This document shows, in pieces, positions 28,477 to 41,479 of a stretch of 64,000 nucleotides of DNA (within the stretch, counting starts at the first letter, position 1; every line of letters begins with the position of its first letter). The position numbers and the translations under genes were made by a program. Source of the stretch: Apoderus coryli (taxonomy: Eukaryota; Arthropoda; Insecta; Coleoptera; Attelabidae); assembly GCA_911728435.2 (NCBI GenBank), contig OU452213.1:10907834-10971833 (forward strand), in the 5' to 3' direction. A model generated the notes under the pieces. The model saw nothing but the letters and a program-made list of their open reading frames with translations. It ran no database searches and had not been told where the DNA came from.

Positions 28477-31034
28477 GACGTTATAATACTAACGTATGGA
28501 CGGAGCATATTGTATACAGTATCGCAAAGCCAGACGGTGAAAAATGGTAACTAAGATACTGCTATTTAATTTCGTTGTGTTAGACAAGGAGAGATAGATT
28601 ATGGCCAAAATCATGTGATCAAAACATTTTTTCATCCTTTGAAATAACACACCTAATCAGCTGATTAAGAGAGCGACTATCTCTCTTGCGTCACCGCTAT
28701 ACCTCTCTCGACACTATCCATTCGTTAGTATTATTAGATCTCTGGTCTGTTTAACAACATAACCTTACTTTTCCGTTGTTTATTTTCTAGTTTCAAGATA
28801 GAATAAATAATAATAATAAATAAATTAAATAATGCAAAACCAGAGACCGTCTCTAGGAAAACCAATAAACAACACTATCAAACAAATCCCGCGCAAAAAT
28901 AAAACTGAGTAGGTATTATCTATGCATCGATGTATGTATGTCAGTAGTTTAAATTTTCTCGCAATGACAATATTTCCGATATGCTGGTACACATTTGTTA
29001 CGCGAATAACAGAGATCTTATGCTTATATTATTTTATTTATCTGTATTAATAGTTTTTGTACATAAAATTTGTAGATAAATAAAACTGTATAGTTTTGGG
29101 GTAAAAGATATTCATTGTTGAGTTATATTTAAGACATGTAGGTCTGCAGAATAGAATAATTAAATTGGTTAATTGGTGTTTTCATTTATTATCTTTGCGT
29201 AAAGATATTACACTACTGACACAAGTAAAGACGATTTACATTACAGATCCTAGGAGAGCATAGACATAATTCAAATAATTAAGTGGTTTATTGAAAATTT
29301 AGTATAGGGTACGTTATTACATATTTAATGTTTTTATTTGGATATTGAAAAATATAATCATGATACGAGTTTATACCGTACCGAAGTGGTATAAATGGTG
29401 ATCATAGTACAATAACAACCTATATAGGTATTCAGGAAGCTTAAAATTAATTGTAATTTCGACACTTAGGTACCTATTTAAAAATAAATCAGCCTTTTTC
29501 TGTTCCAACCACCTATCATTTCTGTACCGAAATAAAACCGTGCCAGATCAACGCATGCGCCTGCAATCGATCCTAACAGTTTCACGACGATACGAAAACC
29601 GGGGGATGGAACGAACCTACTAACGAATGGATAAAGTGTCGTGAGAGATATAGGAGTGACGCAAGAGAGATAGTCGCTCCCTGAATCAGCTGATTAATTA
29701 ATAATATTATAATAATAAATAATAATTAATTCGTTAGTATTATTAAATCAATCATTGGGGGCGAGACGAATGACTAGTATCTACAGGCGTACACGATGTT
29801 TTTCGATGTATCGAATATTTATATCGATATTTTAAACTAGTGTTTTACATCGATTATTTGCAACCTGATGTTTCGTTACACTGGGAAAAAAGTTGAAGTC
29901 AGTTTAATATCTGATACACGTGAAATTTTTTATAAATTGGTACATTTCTCGCAGTTATTGTGTATCTCAAGGACCTTTTTTTAAGATATTTTCACATAGC
30001 GAAAAGCGATAGTGTCAGGGGTCCTGTGTGGGAACAAACCTTTTTAACATGGTGTTGACAGGAATCTACACTATGTCGCGGATGCGTAATGAAATCGGTT
30101 CCAGCTTTGTCGCTTCTTTGTGGTGTTTCTTCTCGCTTCTCGGGTCGAGAGAGATATAACGGGGACGCAAGAGAGATAGTCCTTCTCTTAATCAGCAGAT
30201 ATGTGTATGTTATTTCAAAAGATGAAAGAATATTTTGATCACATGATTTTGACCAAAATCTCTCTCTCTCACCCTGTCTAACACAACGAAATTAAATAGC
30301 GGTATCATCGAATATTAGGGAGTTAAGGCAAAGCCAGTGGCGTATACGTAAACGTATCTTTTGACATCTACGCATGCGCTCTTTAAATTTATGATACGTT
30401 TAACGATACGAAGGCCGTAAACATATGTACCTCTACGCGTATCGTATACTTAAACGTATTGAACCGATTGTTGTCGGAATTACATGAACTTGTACGAATA
30501 TCTAGAATAGAACATTAAAAACTCAATCTAAATTGAAAATTAAGCTAAACTATTTTGCAATAAATACTTTATTATTATTATTAGTAATAGTAGTTTATTT
30601 TGTAACAATTATAAACATTTTTCTGTTATTCTTCATAGGTATACATAATAAAATATATAGGTATTTGGTTAATAATTAAAAAAACAATAATATTAACAAC
30701 ATAGTAAATGGAAGTAGAAAAATCTAAAATAGTCTTTTTCTAGTAGTAGTAGTTTATATAGTAAAGTGTTATCTCTACCTTCCGCATATACGATACGTAT
30801 TGGATGGCACCTTAACTCTATTTTGAATGACTGCTTATCTAGTGTAAACATAACCAAAATCTCACGTTTACGTATGGAGATACGTATACGTCCTTGGTTT
30901 TGCCTTAACTCCCTATTAACTATAGACTATTATTTTAACTGTGGCGGTATCTTACCACGTACCATTTTTCACCATCTGGCTTTGCGATACTGTATACAAT
31001 AACCTCCGTGCATACGTTAGTATTATAAGGGCAA
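28477..31034. mobile_element. Non-autonomous element with long terminal inverted repeats, internally disrupted
   Basis: The left end (GTTATAATACTAACGTATG, then GTATACAGTATCGCAAAGCC and GGTGAAAAATGG) is matched in inverse at the right end (CATACGTTAGTATTATAA preceded by CAGTATCGCAAAGCCAGA in complement). Matching continues through TTTAATTTCGTTGTGTTAGA and TGATCAAAA...CATC, giving arms of about 290 bp. The right arm is interrupted by a second element (30315-30920). A block around CGACTATCTCTCTTGCGTCA occurs three times: left arm about 28665-28745, inverted at about 29612-29695, and inverted at about 30140-30200. No transposase is encoded. Confidence 0.7.
30311..30920. mobile_element. Nested non-autonomous element with TIR GGGAGTTAAGGCAAA
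   Basis: The left end GGGAGTTAAGGCAAAGCCA and the right end GGTTTTGCCTTAACTCCC are inverted copies, followed internally by CGTATACG-rich arms on both sides. TATTA flanks both ends and is a candidate target duplication (TA or TATTA). It lies within the right arm of the larger element, so it inserted later. No coding capacity was seen. Confidence 0.7.
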
Positions 31035-31199
31035 CGATTATATAGCTGATAAGAAAAGGGTTATTGTCAGAAGCGGATAGGGTCCGCTGGTCTAGAATTA
31101 TTCCCGACGGCGAAAGATTGCAAACGAAGCCTGATCAACACAAACGGTCAAACAAATATGCAGAAAAATCAAAGGCCGACTATTTTCAAGCTAGCAACT

Positions 31200-34100
31200 T
31201 GTACGATTAACACCAATTCAACTACTTAAAATGCTAAATATATTATTTTTACAGTCCAAATAATTTTTTATTTTGACCCTTTTTTCTACTATTTACGAAC
31301 GCTCATGTAAACAAGTTTTTTCCTGCATTCTGTTGAATATATCAGAGATATATATAATGAGGAAATTTTTTGTTACGTTTGAGGAATATTTTTGCCTCGT
31401 TTTGACCCCATTTTATTTTCTGCGAACGCCGGTGTGAACTGATTTTGGTACTTTTTTAGGTAATACTGTATCTCAGCTATGAAAAATTATTCCTGATTTC
31501 GAATAAGTTTAGGAATTATCTTTTTTTGTTTCATTTTTAACTTCGTTTTTAAATCTCTTGTCTACGTTCAATGTTTTTCCAGAGTTAATCAGCACCTAGA
31601 AATATCATGTACCTAGTACTTTTATATCAAATTTGGTTAAAATCAGTTTCACTTATCGTGGATACAGATTTTCAGACCCTTTTTTAGACTTTTCACGCAC
31701 GCCTATGATTCATTCATTTTTTCGTGTATTTTTAACACTAATTCAACAACATAAAATGCTAAATATATTATTTTATATGGCCCTTTTTTGGACTTTTCAC
31801 GGACATCTATGATACTACAATGTTTGTCGTGTATTATTTTTAACACCAATTCACTTAAAAAGCTAATTAAATATATCATTTTTAGAGTATACCTACATAG
31901 TTTTTTATTTTAACCCCTTTTCTACTATTTATGAACGCCTATGTAAACAATCAAAGCAATATATAATTAGCCAATTTTTCTGATACCTATATCTGGGAAA
32001 CATTTTTTATTTTCGTTTTTGACCCTTTTTACACTATTTTCGAACGCCTGTCTGAACCTATTCATTTATGTAACATTTGTTAGGTTATATTATATCACAC
32101 TTATAAAAAATTATTCCGTATTTCGAATAAGTTTAGGAAGTATATATTTTTTATTTTGACCCCTTTTACACTATTTACGAACGCCTATGAAAACAAGTTA
32201 TTTATATCACATTTTATAGGTTATATTATATCAAAGCTCTAAATAACTAGTCAATATTTCTGCTATGTTTAAGAAATACATTTTTTCTAACCTTTTTACC
32301 CCATTTTACACTTTTTTCGAATGTCAATGTGGTCTATTTTTTATGTTAAATAATTTAGATTATATTTAATTAAACGCACAAAAAATTATTCAATATTTCG
32401 GAGAAGTTTAAGAACTATGATTTTTTTAATTTTTGAACCCTCTTTTAAACTCCTTGCTTACCCTCAATGCTAATCACCACCTATAAATATCCTGTAGTAT
32501 TTCCGTACCAAATGTGGTTAAAATCCGTTAGGGGGTTTTTGAGTTATCACGGATACAAATTTTTTCTGACCCTTTCATAGAATTTTCACGGACGCCTATG
32601 GTACATTAATTTTTGTCGTGTGTTTTTAACACCAATTCAACTAGTTAAATATACATTACATTTTAAATATTTTTTTTATTTTACCCCCTTTTCTACGATT
32701 TGCGAACGCCTATGTAAATGCAAATTTTATGCTGCATTTCGTAGGTTATCTTATATCAAAGCTATATATAATTAGCCAATTTTTCTGGTATATTTGGGAA
32801 ACATTTTTTTTCGTTTTTTGCCCTTTTTTGAGACTATTTTCGAACGCCTGTGTGTACCAATTCTTTTATGGAATATTGTTAAGCTTATATTGTATCACAA
32901 CTATGAAAAATTATGCCATATTTCTAATAAGTTTAAAAAGTATATATTTTTGTTTTTTTTTGACCCCTTTTACACTATTTACGAACGCCTATGAAAGTAA
33001 GTTTTTTATGACACATTTTATAGGTTAGATTCTATCAAAGCTATAAATAACTAGTCAATATTTCTGATATGTTTAAGAAATATGATTTTTTTAATTTTTG
33101 GACCCTCTTTAAAACCCCTCCTTACGTTCAAGGTTAACCACCACCTATAAATAACCTGTAGTATTTCCGTACCAAATGTGGTTAAAATCCGTTAAGTGGT
33201 TTTTGAGTTATCACGGATACAATTTTTTTCTGACCCTTTTATAGAATTTTCACGGACGCCTATGGTACATTAATTTTTGTCGTGTATTTTTAACACCAAT
33301 TCAACTAGTTAAATATACATTACATTTAGAATTTGTTTTTTATTTTACCCCCTTTTCTACTATTTGCGAACGCCTATGTAAATATAGATTTTATGCTGCA
33401 TTTTGTAGGTTATCTTATATCAAAGCTATATATAATTAGCCAATTTTTCTGGTATATTTGGGAAAACATTTTTTTTCGTTTTTGGCCCTTTTTTTAAACT
33501 ATTTTCGAACGCCTGTGTGTACCAATTCTTTTATGGAATATTTTTTAGCTTATATTGTATCACAATTATGAAAAATTATGCCAGATTTCGAATAAGTTTA
33601 AGAAATATATATTTTTTATGTTTTGACCCTTTTTCCACTATTTACGAACGCCTGTGAAAGTTATCTATGACACATTTTATAGGTTATATTCTATCAAAGT
33701 TATAAATAACTAGTTAATATTTTTGCTATGTTTAAGAAATACGTTTTTTTTAAATATTTTTTACCCCATTTTACACTATTTTCGAACGCCAATGTGCTCT
33801 AATATTTTATGTTCAATATTTTAGGTTATATTCAATTAAATGTGTAAAAAATTATGCAGTATTTCGGATAAGTTTAAGAACTATGAATTTTTTTAATTTT
33901 TTGAACCTTCTTTTATTCCCCTTGCCTACGCTCAATGTTAATCACCACCTATAAATATCCTGTAGTATTTTCGTACCAAATATAATTAAAATCCGTTAAG
34001 TGGCTTTTGAGTTATCACGGATACAAGTTTTTTCTGGCCCTTCTATAGAATTTTGACGGACGCCTATGGTACATTAATTTTTGTGGTGTATTTTTAACAC

Positions 34101-34851
34101 CAATTCAACTAGTTAATTAAATATAAAAAAATTTACATTTTAATTATTTTTTTTATTTTACCCTATTTTCTACTATTTACGAACGCCTATGTAAATAAAA
34201 ATTTTATGTTGCATTTTGTAGGTTATCTTATATTAAAGCTATATATAATTAGCCAATTTTTCTGGTATATTTGGGAAACGTTTTTTTTTTCTCGTTTTTG
34301 ACCCTTTTTTTAAACTATTTTCGAACGCCTGTGTGAACCAATTCTTTTATCGAATATTTTTTAGCTTATATTGTATCACAACTATGAAAAATTATTCCAT
34401 ATTTCGAATAAGTTTAGGAAATATATATTTTTTATGTTTTGACCCCTTTTCCACTATTTACGAACGCCTATGAAAGTAAGTTATTCATGACACATTTTAT
34501 AGGTTATATTCTATCAAAACTATAAATAACTAGTTAATATTTTTGCTATGTTTAAGAAATACATTTTTTTTAATCTTTTTTACCCCATTTTACACTATTT
34601 TCGAACGCCAATGTGCTCTAATATTTTATGTTCAATATTTTAGGTTATATTCAATTAAATGCGTAACAAATTATGCAGTATTTTGGATAAGTTTAAGAAC
34701 TATGAATTTTTTTAATTTTTAAACCCTCTTTTAAACCCTTTGCCTACGCTCAATGTTTCCCAAAATCTAATCAGCTCCTTGCCATGTCCAATAGTATTTT
34801 TGTACCAAATTTGGTTAAAATCTGTTAAGCGGTTTTTGCGTTTTCGTGGAT

Positions 34852-34886
<35 letters not shown>

Positions 34887-34887
34887 T

Positions 34888-34926
<39 letters not shown>

Positions 34927-35065
34927 TTTTTTTAAAACTACTTATTTATGTATAAAATGACCAAAAACAAGTATTTCCGGTGAAATTAAAAAAATTTTTT
35001 TTTTCATGAAACTAATAGTCTCCATATATACATATATTACATATATGATATGGAGAGCTAAAAAT
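31200..35065 (+). repeat. GAACGCC-rich repeat with higher-order tandem structure, copy 2
   Basis: Around 17 GAACGCC-type motifs are spaced about 140 bp apart in groups (e.g. 32703, 32842, 32982; 33367, 33507, 33648, 33786; 34181, 34325, 34464, 34601). Groups of up to four subrepeats alternate between ATTTACGAACGCCTATG and ATTTTCGAACGCCTGTG forms. They are separated by a ~250-bp segment with TACCAAATGTGGTTAAAAT and GTGTATTTTTAACACCAATT, giving a unit of about 770-815 bp. One group lacks its fourth subrepeat (interval 664). The 3' end carries a CAGA microsatellite, TATTTCCGGTGAAATT and a hairpin TCTCCATAT...ATATGGAGA, then GCTAAAA, as in the copy at 16.2-17.6 kb. Confidence 0.8.
34851..34926 (+). 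repeat. (CAGA)n microsatellite
   Basis: About 19 CAGA units with one CATA variant, located between the TTGGTTAAAATCTGTTAAGC block and the conserved 3' terminal block of the element. Confidence 0.95.
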
Positions 35066-35079
35066 TTAATATGGATTAA

Positions 35080-38000
35080 TACGGTTCATAGTGTGTATTT
35101 GAAACAGCAATTCCAAATTAAAAACATATTTGAAATAATTAGTATGAATCAGGATTGCGCACTAGAACCTGTTTACATCTAGAACGGATTTAATATGGTT
35201 TTATAAGCAAATCCAAATGCAAAAGCTATTGGGATTAATTTGTAGTTATCAGTTTCTATCAGGATTGCCCAATAGAACCTGTTTACATTTAGAACGGATT
35301 TAATATGGTTTTATAAGCAAATCCAAATGCAAAAGCTATTGGGATTAATTTGTAGTTATCAGTTTCTATCAGGATTGCCCAATAGAACCTGTTTACATTT
35401 AGAACGGATTTAATATGGTTTTATAAGCAAATCCAAATGCAAAAGCTATTGGGATTAATTTGTAGTTATCAGTTTCTATCAGGATTGCCCAATAGAACCT
35501 ATTTACATTTAGAACGGATTTAATATGGTTTTATAAGCAAATCCAAATGCAAAAGCTATTGGGATTAATTTGTAGTTATCAGTTTCTATCAGGATTGCCC
35601 AATAGAACCTGTTTACATTTAGAACGGATTTAATATGGTTTTATAAGCAAATCCAAATGCAAAAGCTATTGGGATTAATTTGTAGTTATCAGTTTCTATC
35701 AGGATTGCCCAATAGAACCTATTTACATTTAGAACGGATTTAATATGGTTTTATAAGCAAATCCAAATGCAAAAGCTATTGGGATTAATTTGTAGTTATC
35801 AGTTTCTATCAGGATTGCCCAATAGAACCTGTTTACATTTAGAACGGATTTAATATGGTTTTATAAGCAAATCCAAATGCAAAAGCTATTGGGATTAATT
35901 TGTAGTTATCAGTTTCTATCAGGATTGCCCAATAGAACCTGTTTACATTTAGAACGGATTTAATATGGTTTTATAAGCAAATCCAAATGCAAAAGCTATT
36001 GGGATTAATTTGTAGTTATCAGTTTCTATCAGGATTGCCCAATAGAACCTGTTTACATTTAGAACGGATTTAATATGGTTTTATAAGCAAATCCAAATGC
36101 AAAAGCTATGGGGATTAATTTGTAGTTATCAGTTTCTATCAGGATTGCCCAATAGAACCTATTTACATTTAGAACGGATTTAATATGGTTTTATAAGCAA
36201 ATCCAAATGCAAAAGCTATTGGGATTAATTTGTAGTTATCAGTTTCTATCAGGATTGCCCAATAGAACCTATTTACATTTAGAACGGATTTAATATGGTT
36301 TTATAAGCAAATCCAAATGCAAAAGCTATTGGGATTAATTTGTAGTTATCAGTTTCTATCAGGATTGCCCAATAGAACCTGTTTACATTTAGAACGGATT
36401 TAATATGGTTTTATAAGCAAATCCAAATGCAAAAGCTATGGGGATTAATTTGTAGTTATCAGTTTCTATCAGGATTGCCCAATAGAACCTATTTACATTT
36501 AGAACGGATTTAATATGGTTTTATAAGCAAATCCAAATGCAAAAGCTATTGGGATTAATTTGTAGTTATCAGTTTCTATCAGGATTGCCCAATAGAACCT
36601 ATTTACATTTAGAACGGATTTAATATGGTTTTATAAGCAAATCCAAATGCAAAAGCTATTGGGATTAATTTGTAGTTATCAGTTTCTATCAGGATTGCCC
36701 AATAGAACCTGTTTATATTTAGAACGGATTTAATATGGTTTTATAAGCAAATCCAAATACAAAAGCCATTGGGATTAATTTGTAGTTATCAGTTTCTATC
36801 AGGATTGCCCAATAGAACCTGTTTACATTTAGAACGTTTTAATATGGTTTTATAAGCAAATCCAAATGCAAAAGCTATAGGGATTAATTTGTATTTATCA
36901 GATTCTATCAGGATTGCCCAATAGAACCTGTTTACATTTAGAACGGATTTAATATGGTTTTATAAGCAAATCCAAATGCAAAAGCTATTGGGATTAATTT
37001 GTAGTTATCAGTTTCTATAAGGATTGCCCAATAGAACCTGTTTACATTTAGAACGGATTTAATATGGTTTTATAAGCAAATCCAAATGCAAAAGCTATTG
37101 GGATTCATTTGTATTTATCAGATTCTATCAGGATTGCCCAATAGAACCTGTTTACATTTAGAACGGATTTAATATGGTTTTATAAGCAAATCCAAATGCA
37201 AAAGCTATTGGGATTAATTTGTAGTTATCAGTTTCTATCAGGATTGCCCAATAGAACGGATTTAATATGGTTTTATAAGCAAATCCAAATGCAAAAGCTA
37301 TTGGGATAAATTTGTAGTTATCAGATTCAATCAGGATTGCCCACTAGAACGGATTTAATATGGTTTTATAAGCAAATCCAAATGCAAAAGCTATTGGGAT
37401 TAATTTGTAGTTATCAGTTTCTATCAGGATTGCCCAATAGAACCTGTTTACATTTAGAACGGATTTAATATGGTTTTATAAGCAAATCCAAATGCAAAAG
37501 CTATTGGGATTAATTTGTAGTTATCAGATTCAATCAGGATTGCCCACTAGAACGGATTTAATATGGTTTTATAAGCAAATCCAAATGCAAAAGCTATTGG
37601 GATTCATTTGTATTTATCAGATTCTATCAGGATTGCCCAATAGAACCTGTTTACATTTAGAACGGATTTAATATGGTTTTATAAGCAAATCCAAATGCAA
37701 AAGCTATTGGGATTAATTTGTAGTTATCAGTTTCTATCAGGATTGCCCAATAGAACCTGTTTACATTTAGAACGGATTTAATATGGTTTTATAAGCAAAT
37801 CCAAATGCAAAAGCTATTGGGATAAATTTGTAGTTATCAGATTCAATCAGGATTGCCCACTAGAACGGATTTAATATGGTTTTATAAGCAAATCCAAATG
37901 CAAAAGCTATTGGGATTAATTTGTAGTTATCAGTTTCTATCAGGATTGCCCAATAGAACCTGTTTACATTTAGAACGGATTTAATATGGTTTTATAAGCA

Positions 38001-39148
38001 AATCCAAATGCAAAAGCTATTGGGATTCATTTGTATTTATCAGATTCTATCAGGATTGCCCAATAGAACCTGTTTACATTTAGAACGGATTTAATATGGT
38101 TTTATAAGCAAATCCAAATGCAAAAGCTATTGGGATTAATTTGTAGTTATCAGTTTCTATCAGGATTGCCCAATAGAACCTGTTTACATTTAGAACGGAT
38201 TTAATATGGTTTTATAAGCAAATCCAAATGCAAAAGCTATTGGGATAAATTTGTAGTTATCAGATTCAATCAGGATTGCCCACTAGAACGGATTTAATAT
38301 GGTTTTATAAGCAAATCCAAATGCAAAAGCTATTGGGATTAATTTGTAGTTATCAGTTTCTATCAGGATTGCCCAATAGAACCTGTTTACATTTAGAACG
38401 GATTTAATATGGTTTTATAAGCAAATCCAAATGCAAAAGCTATTGGGATAAATTTGTAGTTATCAGATTCAATCAGGATTGCCCACTAGAACGGATTTAA
38501 TATGGTTTTATAAGCAAATCCAAATGCAAAAGCTATTGGGATTAATTTGTAGTTATCAGTTTCTATCAGGATTGCCCAATAGAACCTGTTTACATTTAGA
38601 ACGGATTTAATATGGTTTTATAAGCAAATCCAAATGCAAAAGCTATTGGGATTCATTTGTATTTATCAGATTCTATCAGGATTGCCCAATAGAACCTGTT
38701 TACATTTAGAACGGATTTAATATGGTTTTATAAGCAAATCCAAATGCAAAAGCTATTGGGATTAATTTGTAGTTATCAGTTTCTATCAGGATTGCCCAAT
38801 AGAACCTGTTTACATTTAGAACGGATTTAATATGGTTTTATAAGCAAATCCAAATGCAAAAGCTATTGGGATAAATTTGTAGTTATCAGATTCAATCAGG
38901 ATTGCCCACTAGAACGGATTTAATATGGTTTTATAAGCAAATCCAAATGCAAAAGCTATTGGGATTAATTTGTAGTTATCAGTTTCTATCAGGATTGCCC
39001 AATAGAACCTGTTTACATTTAGAACGGATTTAATATGGTTTTATAAGCAAATCCAAATGCAAAAGCTATTGGGATTAATTTGTAGTTATCAGATTCAATC
39101 AGGATTGCCCACTAGAACCTGTTTAAATCTAGAACGGATTTAAATGTA
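35080..39148 (+). repeat. Satellite array, 110-bp unit, about 37 copies
   Basis: AGAACGGATT recurs at 35291, 35401, 35511 and so on, every 110 bp. Each unit contains TTAATATGGTTTTATAAGC, AAATCCAAATGCAAAAGC and AGGATTGCCCAATAGAACC. The first ~15 units are almost identical. From about 37200 three unit types alternate, including an 88-bp type lacking the CCTGTTTACATTTAGAACGG part and a type reading GGGATTCATTTGTATTTATC. Half-degenerate units mark both edges. The array starts within ~20 bp of the end of the preceding repeat element. Confidence 0.97.
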
Positions 39149-39149
39149 A

Positions 39150-40050
39150 ATCCCTGTATATTATTATAAATAAATTATAACTCTTCAATTTTGTTGAAAA
39201 ACGTTAAGGTCTATAGTATTATAGAATTACTTACCTCTTCGTCGAATTAATTTTCATTTATTATTATTATTTTTTATATATGTCTAGAATTATTGTTTTA
39301 AAAAACCATAACTTTGGGATTTGTGGAAGCAAAAAACAGTCTGCACTCGGTTACATGTACTTTTTTTCTATTTTAAAATTACATGTCAATATTTATCTCA
39401 ATGTTCACCTAAAACAAAATATAAAATATTAATAATACTTAATCGATGAGTAGAAACAAGTACGTTTTATCACTTCACCAAACAATTTTTTTAATGTATA
39501 GGCGCGTTTTGTTAACAATGTTAGCATCTTCAAAAAACGGTAGCAAAACATGTTTCGTAAGTAGAAACTGTAATCATTAACATTAGGTACATACAAAAAC
39601 AAAGATATCAAAATCATAATTCAATTATGTTTTATTTAGAACATATTAATAGTTCTTTGAGCTAACATATATTTTTTGTCATACATATATTATGTAAAAT
39701 GATGAATACTAAATTTTTACGCGAAATTAATAATCATAATATACCTAATTATTTAATTTATATCAGGCAAGTGTCTAGTCTTTTAAAATCACCACACTGG
39801 CGTAGGCGTAAAGAAGTTTAAAGACGTCTTGTCTTGGGTTTCAATAATAATCTGATTATGGAAATGTTTTAGAAGATATATATTGTGAACTAAATAAGTA
39901 GCTATTAAAGTTTTAGGGCTCCATAATATATTGCGCGGCTAAGTTTAATGAAAATTATTTTTGGAATGTTTTCATAAATAAGTGTTTTAGGTCATTTTAT
40001 ACGTAAAAAAGTACTTGTTGAACCAAATTTGGTAAACCATACTACTGAAC
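39150..40050. other. No recognisable feature
   Basis: AT-rich sequence between the satellite and a possible exon region. Nothing supported on either strand. Confidence 0.45.
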
Positions 40051-40567
40051 ATTTCTAAGTTCTGAACTTTTGGCAAAATAAAAAAAAAACATAACTACCT
40101 AAAAATCTTACTGGGATTGCCTGAAGACAGCAGATACACCACATAGCCACATAGTAAACTTGGTCTACATACGCGATATAAAATGAGTGCCTTAGAGAAT
40201 CCCGTGAAAAGTGTATAAAACGGATAAAAAGTAAACCCAATATTTTTGTCGACTATAAAATACTAATAAAAAAAAAGATGTTAGGACTTTTTTTATAGAA
40301 AAAATTATAACATAAAATTGTTATTGAATAATACTAACTTTCCGTTCCTCATGTCTTATTGTCTAAAATATCTTCACTCTCTACGTTTATTTCTTCAGAG
40401 GTTTCCGTATTCTCTTTGAATTATTTTTCATCCCATCTAAAAAAATTTCAAGTCCATGACTAACTTTTTGTGGAAAAGTTAGACATTGGAATATTAAAAT
40501 ATCAGTTATGAAAATACTGTTAAGCAGTTCATTACATAAACAATCCTTTTATTTAATTGGTACTTAC

Positions 40568-40696
40568 CACAGCTCTGCCGGGGCGCCCTATTAATATCGG
40601 ATACCTTTATCCCAATCCAGGTATTTACTTTTGATAACTGGGTACGCATGGCGAATTCATCAGTCCCTTTTTTAATTAAATAAAATGTTGTAATAT
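40568..40696 (-). CDS. Candidate internal exon of an unidentified gene
   Basis: On the minus strand a 129-nt open segment is bounded by a strong acceptor (TTTGCATTTTCAG before 40696) and a consensus donor (GTAAGTA from 40567). It encodes 42 residues including KKGTDEFAMRTQL and VNTWIGIKVSDINRAPRQSC. Codon use is less AT-biased than the surroundings. I do not recognise the protein. A second minus-strand segment near 40120-40190, ending in a GTAAGA donor and coding for a hydrophobic stretch, could be the next exon, but the phases do not join cleanly. Confidence 0.35.
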
Positions 40697-41479
40697 CTGA
40701 AAATGCAAAACGAATCAGTTCCATGTATTGGCTTCAGATATGCCATCTAAATATGCCCAAACAGAAATAAAATTTGAATAAATAGGCCATTCTTACAGCG
40801 AGCGGTGTACAATTTTAATAGCAAAGTAAAAAACAAATGTCACCACAAATATGTTTTATATTAACGCCTTTATAGAGACACGCTTCGAGAGTATAATACA
40901 CTCATCATTGGCCTGCAGCAACCTAATGCTGGAAAACCTAACAATTAAACATTCACATTTCAATGCAGAACCTGGACTGGGGAGCATTTCAGAGTTTAAA
41001 TGGTAAAACGTAAGTATTTACAATACAAACATTGTAATGTCCTCGGACAGGGTTCTTGTTAATTTTCCAGACTGAATAAAAGATATTATAAGTAGGTGGA
41101 TGAGACAGAAATGTACTTGAAGATTAATATTGAAATATAGAAACAACAACAAATAAGTCCACAAACAAAACCTTAAATTGCAAACGTATAAGAATCATAG
41201 AACAACGGCAGACTTCTTATCGCACTGAATACAAAATTTGTTTAAAAACATTGCAAATAATAATAAATTAAATTATTGGTGTGGAAATAAAATAAACTTC
41301 CTGAATTGGTTTTTTTAACTTTGTGTCATAAGAAAAATCTGCCTCATGATCATAATGAAACCTATAAAACGGTAGCAAGTGAGAACCAAAAGTTCTATTT
41401 TAGTCATGATATCAATGATACTTGAACGTTCAAAATTATACGGTTTTCAAAATACCAAGGCTACCTTCTAAGGAGAAAC

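Noticed and set aside
32729..33028. Hydrophobic 99-residue plus-strand frame that looks membrane-like
   Set aside because: It lies in the T-rich GAACGCC repeat and is not conserved between repeat units, so it is a composition artefact.
34712..34955. Open frames on both strands across the CAGA repeat (Cys/Leu/Ser/Val and Arg/Gln/Thr/Asp repeats)
   Set aside because: A tetranucleotide repeat lacking stops in several frames. No gene evidence.
35080..39148. CRISPR array
   Set aside because: Regular units, but whole 110-bp units repeat head to tail with no unique spacers, in eukaryotic DNA. It is a satellite.
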